Shown here in pieces: positions 14,688 to 22,105 of a stretch of 45,201 nt of DNA; position 1 is the first letter of the stretch; each line of letters starts with the position of its first letter. The position numbers were made by a program, and so were the translations under genes. Under the pieces are notes generated by a model. The model did no database searches. It was given only the letters and a program-made list of their open reading frames with translations, and was not told the DNA's origin. This DNA is from an uncultured Clostridia bacterium. GTDB lineage: Bacteria > Bacillota > Clostridia > Oscillospirales > Ruminococcaceae. The stretch spans positions 1 to 45,201 of the forward strand of contig CAMCPM010000015.1 in NCBI GenBank assembly GCA_945876755.1, in the 5' to 3' direction.

Positions 14688-16226
14688 ATGCTTTCATTTG
14701 ATATTACTGACAGACACATTCGCATAATTCGTGGTACTGAGGCACACGGCAAGATCAAGGTTGCCGACGCTTCTACTATCGATATTAACGAAGGTCTGAT
14801 TGTTAATGGTCATATTAAAGATATACCCAAAATGGCAACAATCATCAATGATGAACTCAAATCCAAAAGAATGGCTGACAAGGAAGCTGTTATCAGCATT
14901 TCTTCAAATCTGATCATCTTTAAGGAACTTCATATCCCGAAGGCAAAGGGTACTCAGCTGCTGACAATGGTTCAGAACCAGATGCAGCATACAATGGGTA
15001 TTGCTGAGGACTATTCGATCTCATACACCATCGCAGGCGAAGTTGAGGAGGAGGGCGTTCAGGCTCTTAAGGTTCTCGCTACGGCTTGTCCTTTCGAGGT
15101 AGTTGACTGCTTCAGAAAAGTATTCTCCATGCTTGGTATTGCTTTGCGTTCGGTTGTTGTTTCCTGTAACAGCATTTCGAGAATCATTCTTAACGATCCC
15201 AAGTCAAAGGCTAAGATGCCGATGCTTCTTGTTCAGATCGACCCTAACTTTGTAAGCCTTAATCTCTATGAGAACAACCAGCTTACATTCTCCAGATTTG
15301 CTTCTATTGACCCAGAGGACTATGAAAACTCTGAGGATTATGTTTACGAGGCTGTAAACGAGAACATTTTCAGAATGTTCCAGTTCCAGAAATCGAGAAA
15401 CGGCGACAATCCTATCCAGAACGTTGTATTCTACGGTGATACTTCCGAGTATATCCGTCTTACAAACGCTCTTGAGCAGATGGATATCTCAACGAGCCTT
15501 CTCGGTGTACCTAACAATATCGGCGGTTATGAAAACTTTGAGTTCCAGGCATATGCAAATGCTATCGGTGCGATGTTCCGTTCAAACAAGGATACCGAGC
15601 GTATCAACCTTATTGAGGTAGACGCAGCTTCGGGACGTACCAGCGCAGGCGCTTCCTTTGCACTCAGCGTTCTCGGTGCGGTAGTTGTTTCAGCAGCTGT
15701 TGTAGGTGCTGTATGGCTCTTTGCCGATATTCAGGAAAACGGCTTTATAAAAGAAACTGCCGAGATTCAGGAGTATCTTGATTCTCCCGAAGTTGCTGCT
15801 AAAATAGCTGCCGTTGATACTGCTCAGGCAAAGCTTGACAAGGTCAACAGCGTCAAGAGTGTTCTGGATGTGGCTGCTACAAACTACAATTCGCTGCCTG
15901 TTCTTACAACACAGTTCTTTGAGGATATTGAAGCTAACTTCAAGGGTACAGGCGTTAAATGGATCGAGGTTTCGTATGGAGACGGAGCTGCTACCGTAAA
16001 ATGTATCGCTGAGAAAAATGATGAGCCTGCAACTGTTGTAGCTAATTTCTTTGAACAGGATATTTTTGATAATATTACATATAACGGTTTTGAAAAGAAA
16101 AAAGATGAACAGAATGCGGCAGCTTCAGGTTATGAATTTACAATATCGTTTGATATCCGCGAGGTTGAGCTTGAAGAGGATGCCGCAGAAAACGGCACTG
16201 AAGAAGCTGCTGCGGAAACAAACTGA
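14688..16226 (+). CDS. Type IV pilus PilM-PilN fusion protein
   Basis: The 512-residue protein combines two normally separate pilus subunits. Residues 1-300 resemble the actin-like PilM ATPase domain: LSFDITDRHIRIIRG at the start, a central EAVNENIFRMFQFQ and a VVFYGDTSEYI strand. Residue 306 begins INLIE, the counterpart of the INLLP-type motif at the cytoplasmic N terminus of PilN. A single membrane helix (about 324-346), a coiled-coil stretch (about 355-395) and a PilN-like extracytoplasmic domain follow. PilM/PilN join the platform to the rest of the machine. I start at the ATG at 14688, with GAGGTG six bases upstream. It is followed by pilO after 20 bp. Confidence 0.85.
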   Translation: MLSFDITDRHIRIIRGTEAHGKIKVADASTIDINEGLIVNGHIKDIPKMATIINDELKSKRMADKEAVISISSNLIIFKELHIPKAKGTQLLTMVQNQMQHTMGIAEDYSISYTIAGEVEEEGVQALKVLATACPFEVVDCFRKVFSMLGIALRSVVVSCNSISRIILNDPKSKAKMPMLLVQIDPNFVSLNLYENNQLTFSRFASIDPEDYENSEDYVYEAVNENIFRMFQFQKSRNGDNPIQNVVFYGDTSEYIRLTNALEQMDISTSLLGVPNNIGGYENFEFQAYANAIGAMFRSNKDTERINLIEVDAASGRTSAGASFALSVLGAVVVSAAVVGAVWLFADIQENGFIKETAEIQEYLDSPEVAAKIAAVDTAQAKLDKVNSVKSVLDVAATNYNSLPVLTTQFFEDIEANFKGTGVKWIEVSYGDGAATVKCIAEKNDEPATVVANFFEQDIFDNITYNGFEKKKDEQNAAASGYEFTISFDIREVELEEDAAENGTEEAAAETN

Positions 16227-16246
16227 GAAAGGGCAGGTGATTTTAA

Positions 16247-17023
16247 ATGAATATGAAGCTTTCATACAGAGATAAAGTAATTTTTATCGTAGTAATGGTT
16301 ATTTTGGTTCTTGTTGCCGGTTTCTTCCTTTTCATCAAGCCCAAATTTGAAGATGCTGATGTTGCGAAGTATAATCTTGAGGCAAAGCAGCAGGAAAAAG
16401 CTGATATAGACGCAAAAATCGATACACTTCCTTCTATTATTGACAATCTTAAGGAAGTTGCAAAAGAAATTGACGAAACGCAGAAAATATTTATGGATGA
16501 GTCACACCCTTATGTGAATGAGACATACATAAGAGAAGCTCTTGCAACTTTAAATATTGATATTACTGAAATGGAGACCGAATATACGGCAGCTAAGCCT
16601 ATTGAAAGGTATATTGTTGAACCTAAGAATATTCTTGCATATGAAAACAAGATCAATGCTGACCTTTACAATGAGCTCCCTCAGGAGGTCTATGACAAGT
16701 ATAATGGGGTTAAAAGAGAAGGATATCCTGCTTCAATAATCGGTGTTACCAAAATGACTGTAAAATTTGACAGCGACCTTGAACTTAAAGATGCATATAA
16801 TGCTATTGATAAGTTTGCAGATGATGAAAAGACAATTATTCTTAATAATATAAGCACCGGTGATATTTCTCAGGAAAGTTCTGAACCGACAAGAGAAATT
16901 GAATGCAACCTTACACTGTATTCGATATTCCCGCTTAACGTTGAGAAGGTTCTTCAGGAAACAACGGAAATAAAACCAATTGAGCCTGCGGCTGACGCAG
17001 CTGCGGAAACAACAGCGGAATAA
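16247..17023 (+). CDS. pilO: PilO-like type IV pilus assembly protein
   Basis: The 258-residue bitopic membrane protein has a short cytoplasmic start and a helix at about 10-29. A coiled coil at 40-80 is rich in Ala, Lys, Glu and Ile, and an extracytoplasmic alpha/beta domain follows. This is the PilO layout, and the position right after the PilM/PilN protein is the expected one. The C-terminal tail is Ala/Glu/Thr-rich and low in complexity. PilO normally heterodimerises with PilN, here supplied by the fusion protein upstream. Sequence identity in this family is low, so the call rests on topology and context. Confidence 0.8.
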   Translation: MNMKLSYRDKVIFIVVMVILVLVAGFFLFIKPKFEDADVAKYNLEAKQQEKADIDAKIDTLPSIIDNLKEVAKEIDETQKIFMDESHPYVNETYIREALATLNIDITEMETEYTAAKPIERYIVEPKNILAYENKINADLYNELPQEVYDKYNGVKREGYPASIIGVTKMTVKFDSDLELKDAYNAIDKFADDEKTIILNNISTGDISQESSEPTREIECNLTLYSIFPLNVEKVLQETTEIKPIEPAADAAAETTAE

Positions 17024-17040
17024 GAGCGCCGCTTTGGCTG

Positions 17041-17069
17041 ACCGATAAATCGAATGGTTTATCGGTTTT
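17041..17069 (+). terminator. Possible attenuator between pilO and the PilX-like gene
   Basis: CCGATAAA (17042-17049) and TTTATCGG (17058-17065) form an 8-bp stem with an 8-nt loop, followed by only four Ts. It lies 18 bp after pilO. It may lower transcription of the minor pilin genes relative to the platform genes, or act as an mRNA processing site. Confidence 0.5.
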
Positions 17070-17122
17070 AGCCGATTAAAATGATATTTTAAGAGACAAA
17101 TCTTTAGAAAGGGTGGTTGACA

Positions 17123-19231
17123 ATGAGTGAAAGCAAACGGCGGAATGCTTTTAGTGGTACGGTATTGATCATGATTCTTACCGTTATGGTCGTTCTGATC
17201 ATCATGCTTATGGCAACGTTAACGGTCGTTTCAACGGCGGGACAGCGTATCTACACAAAGTATGAAGAAAACCAGGCTTACTACACAGCCCGTTCTGCTC
17301 TTGATGTTTTTACGCAAAAAATGCTTTATGATTCCCAATACACAGCTGATGGAACAAATGCTCAGGGATATTTGATTCAGCAGAGTTTATACACTGTCAA
17401 AGCACAGAGTGACCCTGATGATCCAAATAAAAACATGAACATTTACGGCCCGGTTGATAAAGAATATTTGGAATATACGGTATCTTTACCTAAGCTTTCC
17501 GATGGAACCAATGTATATGGTAAATTCTGTGATGATGATGAACCTGTCGTTATCAGAGTTGAGGTTCTTGACCGTACATATAATGCCGATGGTGACAGAA
17601 CCAAGGATTCAATAGAGTTCAAAGTTACTGCAACGTCTTCCATTGGAGATGTTGGTGGTTCAGCAGCCGTTATTATGGAAACGGATACGGTCAGTGGAAT
17701 TACATCTGACAGAGCGATAACAATTACTGGTGATGGTTCAGGCTCTGAAATGGATATAAGAAACACAACCGTTCTTGGTGGTCTTGCAACAAGAGAAGCG
17801 ATTTATTTGGGAAACCAGGGCGACTATTGGGGAGATATATTTCTTGGTAATACGGTCAGAGTAGATGGTAACGGTTCAAGAGTTGTTTCTGCAGATGATC
17901 AATGGATGTATTTTGGAGACATTACTGATATAACAAACAATTTCCCAATGGAAGGTAGATATGACCTGTCTGATACGAATAAAAGGCCTAATGCTTATGT
18001 TCCTGGTAATTATAACTCGCCAAATAATGTTACTTCCGGTGCATTGGATAATGAAGTTAATTTAATTATTGGTGGAAATTTAAGTACTGGTAATAATTTT
18101 ACACATTATGGCAACCTATATGTTATGGGCAATATCACGGCCGGTCTGCAATTTACTGTAAACGGTAACTTGTATGTAGGTGGAGATTGTGATTTTTCAA
18201 CTGCTAATAACGGTGCTAATGTAACAGGTGATATGTTTGTATCCGGTACATACAAGACCAGATCTGACGGTGATGGCAATGATTTGACTGTAATTGGCGG
18301 TTCCAGTACTTTGGGCGGCGCTTCATCAACTGATATGCCTGAAGTTGTTGATACTTCCGATACAGACGGAAAAATAACTGTGACATGGCCGGGAGGAACT
18401 GCAAAGGAGGTTCCTACAGTGCTTTCACTTTATACTCAATATTATCGTTACGGTGACATATCAGAAGGTACGATAACGGCATCGGAAAATGCATTCCTTT
18501 CTTCAGATGAATTGATTAACTTGAGAACGCCGGATTCGGATTTTGAATATCCTGTAGATTTTAAACGAATTCATGAATATAAGGCATCATCAAGCATCAC
18601 AAATATTAATTTGAACAGTGGCAGTTACACTATTTCTTCGCCCGGTGTTTATGCGCTTGAAAGCTGTGGTAATGCCTTAGGTCATACATTAACTGTTGAA
18701 CCTGGAGGATTAATTGAATTGTTTATAAATCCTGGATTTTATGAAAATGGTTCTATAGTTGTTAAGGCCGGTGCTAAACTAAAGGTTTATGGGGAACCAG
18801 GAACATATGGCTTCCGCAATTTTCCAATAGTGACTGATAATATTTTGGATAATTCAGTAGATCTTTATGTTGGAGATAGTGGTACATTAATGGATATCCC
18901 TATTAGTTTTTATTTTGAGGGAGAAAGTGTAATAAGCCTCGATGGAAATACACTTTGGGTTGGTAACTTTTATGGACCACGTACAAGTATTAACTCAACA
19001 GCGGCTTATACATTACAAAATGGCTCAGGAAGCAGACTGTATTACAATGGTGTACATTATGACAGACCGGGGGCTGGATTTTCCTTTATCGGTTCGCTGC
19101 TTTGTGATAAATATTCCGCAGGCGATAATAAAGGCGGCGTAGCATTTGTAAAAGCAGATGGTAGCAGTACACCTCCTGCTCCGGGATTGCCTTGGCTGAC
19201 ATTTAGTTATGTTAAGTATACAAGAAATTAA
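17123..19231 (+). CDS. PilX-like minor pilin with large bactofilin-like repeat domain
   Basis: The 702-residue protein opens with a PilX-type N terminus: a short basic leader, a long hydrophobic helix (about 10-37, GTVLIMILTVMVVLI) and an amphipathic Y-TKYEENQAYYTARSALDVF segment, as in PilX or GspK. It lacks a GFTLxE cleavage site. Residues about 190-420 are short repeated strands of the type GNLYVMGNIT, VNGNLYVGGD and VTGDMFVSG, a pattern seen in polymer-forming bactofilin-like beta-helices. A second beta-rich half follows. It may cap the pilus tip. The DNA of this gene is visibly richer in A+T than pilC or pilB. I use the ATG at 17123 with AAAGGGTGG upstream. Confidence 0.75.
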   Translation: MSESKRRNAFSGTVLIMILTVMVVLIIMLMATLTVVSTAGQRIYTKYEENQAYYTARSALDVFTQKMLYDSQYTADGTNAQGYLIQQSLYTVKAQSDPDDPNKNMNIYGPVDKEYLEYTVSLPKLSDGTNVYGKFCDDDEPVVIRVEVLDRTYNADGDRTKDSIEFKVTATSSIGDVGGSAAVIMETDTVSGITSDRAITITGDGSGSEMDIRNTTVLGGLATREAIYLGNQGDYWGDIFLGNTVRVDGNGSRVVSADDQWMYFGDITDITNNFPMEGRYDLSDTNKRPNAYVPGNYNSPNNVTSGALDNEVNLIIGGNLSTGNNFTHYGNLYVMGNITAGLQFTVNGNLYVGGDCDFSTANNGANVTGDMFVSGTYKTRSDGDGNDLTVIGGSSTLGGASSTDMPEVVDTSDTDGKITVTWPGGTAKEVPTVLSLYTQYYRYGDISEGTITASENAFLSSDELINLRTPDSDFEYPVDFKRIHEYKASSSITNINLNSGSYTISSPGVYALESCGNALGHTLTVEPGGLIELFINPGFYENGSIVVKAGAKLKVYGEPGTYGFRNFPIVTDNILDNSVDLYVGDSGTLMDIPISFYFEGESVISLDGNTLWVGNFYGPRTSINSTAAYTLQNGSGSRLYYNGVHYDRPGAGFSFIGSLLCDKYSAGDNKGGVAFVKADGSSTPPAPGLPWLTFSYVKYTRN

Positions 19232-19244
19232 GGAGGTAAGGATA

Positions 19245-19691
19245 ATGAAAAGAAAATTCAAAGGCTTTACCCTTATTGAATGTATAGTTTCGCTTGCGAT
19301 CCTTGGTATCGCTTCTCTTACTATGGCTCAGATCTATGCAGGTGTTGCCAAAAGAAACAGGCAGAATCACGAGCTGAATACAAGTATGTCAAATCAGACA
19401 GCTTTTATTGAAAAGCAGATTGAAAAAGACGGCGTAAAGGAATTCTTGTTTCAGAACAGTTCAGACCCTGATTCAAGTACAACACCACCCCATATTAGTT
19501 ATTCCGACAATAAAGTAACTGATTCTTATATTGTGTTTGAAGATGCTGACGGTAATAAATACAGCTATCCGGTTGATATTTATCTTCTGAAGAGCCGTGA
19601 TAATCAAAACAGAGATTCGGATGATTCCGGATATAACGGCGCAGCAGAAGATGAAATTGACCTCCGTTATAAGTTCTTTACGGCGCATTAA
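19245..19691 (+). CDS. Minor prepilin with class III-type signal (PilV-like)
   Basis: The 148-residue prepilin has leader MKRKFKG, cleavage after Gly7, then FTLIECIVSLAILGIASLTM with Glu at position 5 of the mature protein. A Cys at mature position 6 is unusual. The rest is hydrophilic and Asp/Ser-rich, with one probable globular domain. The ATG has AGGAGGTAAGGATA, and the start is 13 bp after the PilX-like gene. The PilV-like label is positional; the family is too divergent to assign firmly. PilD (20842-21861) should process it. Confidence 0.85.
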   Translation: MKRKFKGFTLIECIVSLAILGIASLTMAQIYAGVAKRNRQNHELNTSMSNQTAFIEKQIEKDGVKEFLFQNSSDPDSSTTPPHISYSDNKVTDSYIVFEDADGNKYSYPVDIYLLKSRDNQNRDSDDSGYNGAAEDEIDLRYKFFTAH

Positions 19692-19703
19692 GGAGGCTTT
19701 GAC

Positions 19704-20774
19704 ATGAAAAATAAATTAAAAGGCTTTACCTTGATTGAGCTTATTATTGTTATGTTTATTCTCGTCATTCTTATGGCAGGAATTATTCAGATGTTTAAGC
19801 CGATTCGTGAGACATATGTTGACGCAACTCTTTATGAAACGCGCCGCACATCTCAGAATGGTATAATTCAGTACGTTTCCGAATCACTTCGTTATGCTAC
19901 CGATTTGGGCATATATAACAAAAGTAGCATAAGCGACGCTGTTGAAGAATTTGCGAAAGCATATTGCCGAGATAATCCAAGTGCTGATAAGGATACTGTT
20001 AAAAAATATGCTGAGGTAATTATTATTGATAATACTGCCAGTGCCTATTATTTTGATAATGGTAATCATACAGGAAGACTTCTCCGCAGAAATAATGTCG
20101 GAACGTCAACGCTCTCCGAAACCTTGGGAAGTGGATGCAGACTTGCTCTCGGTGACGCTTACTACGGCGGAAATGATTTTGCTATTAAAGTAAGCAAGCC
20201 TTATGAAGATGCAACGACAATTGCTGCTACAAATCCGGAAATGACAGACCCTGATGAGATTTCGGCAGAGCTTGCTGATTGGAGCGCCGATGAAGGCATA
20301 AGAATTACTGTTGCTTCAACTGCTTCATATGGTATGAGAAAACTTCAGAAAGATGAAAACTTAACCAATGAATCGGGGAAAGAATCGGGGAAATTTAACG
20401 ATAAGCTTATTACAACCGAAGGTCTGATTGTTTGTCCTAACCTCAGTAAGGTCGGCGGACTGTTTGACGTTCAGGCTGACCCTGCCGGCGGCGGAGGTAG
20501 CGGCGGAAGCGGCGGAGGCAGCGGCGGTGGAAGCGGAGGCGGCGATTACGGCGAATCCAGCAACGGCGATGCTATTTACATTAACGGCTGCCTGAGTGAT
20601 GATACTGTCGGCGAATATGCTGGCGGAAGCGGAGGCAGCGGCGGAAGCGGAGGCAGCGGCGGAAGCGGAGGCAGCGGTAGTGAATCGTATGAAGACAATG
20701 AAGCATATGACTCCGATATCGCAAATTCACCCAATACCAAGGTCTATATAGTTTTTCTTAAAGACAAAATCTAA
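19704..20774 (+). CDS. Minor prepilin with Gly-Ser-rich repeat region (PilW-like)
   Basis: The 356-residue prepilin has leader MKNKLKG followed by FTLIELIIVMFILVILMAG, then an alpha/beta head with ETRRTSQNGIIQYVSESLR typical of PilW/PilJ-like minor pilins. Residues about 261-275 and 307-326 are Gly-Gly-Ser low-complexity tracts, the second encoded by a perfect triplicated 18-bp DNA repeat. A short DYGESSNGDAIYINGCLSDD segment separates them. The C terminus returns to ordinary sequence (KVYIVFLKDKI), so the tracts look like flexible linkers within a continuous protein. It is the last gene of the first pilus operon. GGAGGCTTTGAC precedes the ATG. Confidence 0.85.
   Translation: MKNKLKGFTLIELIIVMFILVILMAGIIQMFKPIRETYVDATLYETRRTSQNGIIQYVSESLRYATDLGIYNKSSISDAVEEFAKAYCRDNPSADKDTVKKYAEVIIIDNTASAYYFDNGNHTGRLLRRNNVGTSTLSETLGSGCRLALGDAYYGGNDFAIKVSKPYEDATTIAATNPEMTDPDEISAELADWSADEGIRITVASTASYGMRKLQKDENLTNESGKESGKFNDKLITTEGLIVCPNLSKVGGLFDVQADPAGGGGSGGSGGGSGGGSGGGDYGESSNGDAIYINGCLSDDTVGEYAGGSGGSGGSGGSGGSGGSGSESYEDNEAYDSDIANSPNTKVYIVFLKDKI
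20622..20675 (+). repeat. Three perfect 18-bp tandem repeats inside a prepilin gene
   Basis: The unit GGCGGAAGCGGAGGCAGC occurs at 20622-20639, 20640-20657 and 20658-20675 without mismatch and encodes Gly-Gly-Ser-Gly-Gly-Ser each time. A degenerate GGC/GGA/AGC tract also runs from about 20488 to 20543. Copy-number change would alter linker length in frame. Confidence 0.93.
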
Positions 20775-20786
20775 TCGATCGTAAAA

Positions 20787-20821
20787 TTTCAGGGCGTGTC
20801 CTTGAAGAACACGCCCTGAAA
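20787..20821. terminator. Bidirectional terminator between the minor pilin operon and pilD
   Basis: TTTCAGGGCGTGT (20787-20799) and ACACGCCCTGAAA (20809-20821) form a perfect 13-bp stem with a 9-nt loop between convergent genes. On the plus strand TTTTT follows a few bases later; on the minus strand ATTTTAC follows. Confidence 0.9.
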
Positions 20822-20841
20822 TATAGTTTTTGTAAGTTAAA

Positions 20842-21861
20842 TTAAATCGATGGGATCTGAGGAACTGTTATCAAGCTTATGTACATATCCATCAGTTCTG
20901 TACCGAAGAATGATGCAAGCGCAAGTCCTATTGTGAGAAACGGTCCGAATGCAAAGGCATTTACATTTTCATCATCATCAGAATGGTTTGCTTTGATTTT
21001 AAGTATCAGCGCATAAATTGCTCCGAGGAATATCGCTATAAACGCTGCAACAACGGTTGCTTTCCAGCCGAGCATTAACCCTCCGGCAGCCATGAGAATT
21101 ACATCTCCCATTCCGAAGCCGTAAACCGGTCCTGTTTCCTTGATGGCTTCAAGGTGCTTATCGAGAGCTTTCTGGAGCTTCTCCCGTTCTTTATCGGTAT
21201 CGCTCATTTTCTTTAAACGTTTTTTGATTTTTCTTGCGGACTTGTGGTCATCGCTTATAACAAAGCTGTAAATAAGCGGAGTCAATACAAATCCGAAGAG
21301 CAGGAACGGTACGCTTACACAGACAAGCCCGATCAGTCCGTCGGTAATTGTTACATCGCAGCCCCTTAGCTTTGCAGGAAGTACAGTTGCAAGTATCCTT
21401 GTAACTGCTGCGATAATTGCAAGATACATAAGAACCCCGACAGTCATTTCCTGAGTGTCGTAATCTTCAAAGCCTATTACGATAAGTCCTGCAATAAACA
21501 GGCACATAAGCGACGGATAGATGAGTCCGTCGGTAATTACGTCAAACTGCATGAAAGTCAGTACAAAAAGTATTCCTGTCAGGCTTTCAACAAGAATATA
21601 TCTTCCCGAAATTTTTGAACCGCAGGCACGGCATTTTCCCCTTAGTATCAGCCAGCTGAAAACAGGAACAAGGTCATACCATTTAATAGGCGTGCCGCAG
21701 GTCATACAGTGCGAGTTCTTTTTCGTAAGCGATTCGCCGACAGGCAGACGGTAAATACATACATTAAGGAAGCTTCCTATCGTGATACCGAAAAGGAATA
21801 CCATTATATAGATCCCTATGTAATATCCTGCCATGCCATCGCTGTAAATTGAAAAATCCAT
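20842..21861 (-). CDS. pilD: Prepilin peptidase PilD (A24A, leader peptidase and N-methyltransferase)
   Basis: The 339-residue polytopic membrane enzyme cleaves prepilins after the leader Gly and methylates the new N terminus. The N-terminal methylase-type domain has FLNVCIYRLP and four zinc-ligand cysteines (Cys52, Cys55, Cys77, Cys80). The aspartyl protease motif is FGMGD with Asp253; the first catalytic Asp is probably Asp133 or Asp135 in GFEDYDTQEM. A hydrophilic Lys/Glu-rich loop (about residues 203-245) is inserted just before the FGMGD helix and looks longer than usual. I start at the ATG at 21861 (AAAGGAG); 17 upstream codons lack a site. It is transcribed against the pilus operons. 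Confidence 0.93.
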   Translation of the reverse strand: MDFSIYSDGMAGYYIGIYIMVFLFGITIGSFLNVCIYRLPVGESLTKKNSHCMTCGTPIKWYDLVPVFSWLILRGKCRACGSKISGRYILVESLTGILFVLTFMQFDVITDGLIYPSLMCLFIAGLIVIGFEDYDTQEMTVGVLMYLAIIAAVTRILATVLPAKLRGCDVTITDGLIGLVCVSVPFLLFGFVLTPLIYSFVISDDHKSARKIKKRLKKMSDTDKEREKLQKALDKHLEAIKETGPVYGFGMGDVILMAAGGLMLGWKATVVAAFIAIFLGAIYALILKIKANHSDDDENVNAFAFGPFLTIGLALASFFGTELMDMYISLITVPQIPSI

Positions 21862-21902
21862 GGAAATCTCTCCTTTATTAAATTTGAAAATCCGATAGTT
21901 AT

Positions 21903-21931
21903 ATCTTAACATATATTTATAAAAATTTCAA
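21903..21931 (-). promoter_or_regulatory. Sigma-A promoter of pilD
   Basis: TTGAAA (21926-21931) and TAAGAT (21903-21908) on the minus strand have a 17-bp spacer, about 41 bp upstream of the pilD ATG. No equally clear promoter is seen for the divergent pilB. Confidence 0.7.
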
Positions 21932-22105
21932 TACTTTATTGGTGTTTGCATCTTTTACGATGTTTGCATATCAGAATTGACGAAGTACCTTTATTACAGC
22001 TCAGCAACAGACGGAGTTGGAGTAATTATATACGGTACCGTTAAGGATTTTGCCGCGGAGAAATCCCTTGCAATCAATCAATCTGCGGAGAAATGGGGCT
22101 TTAGA

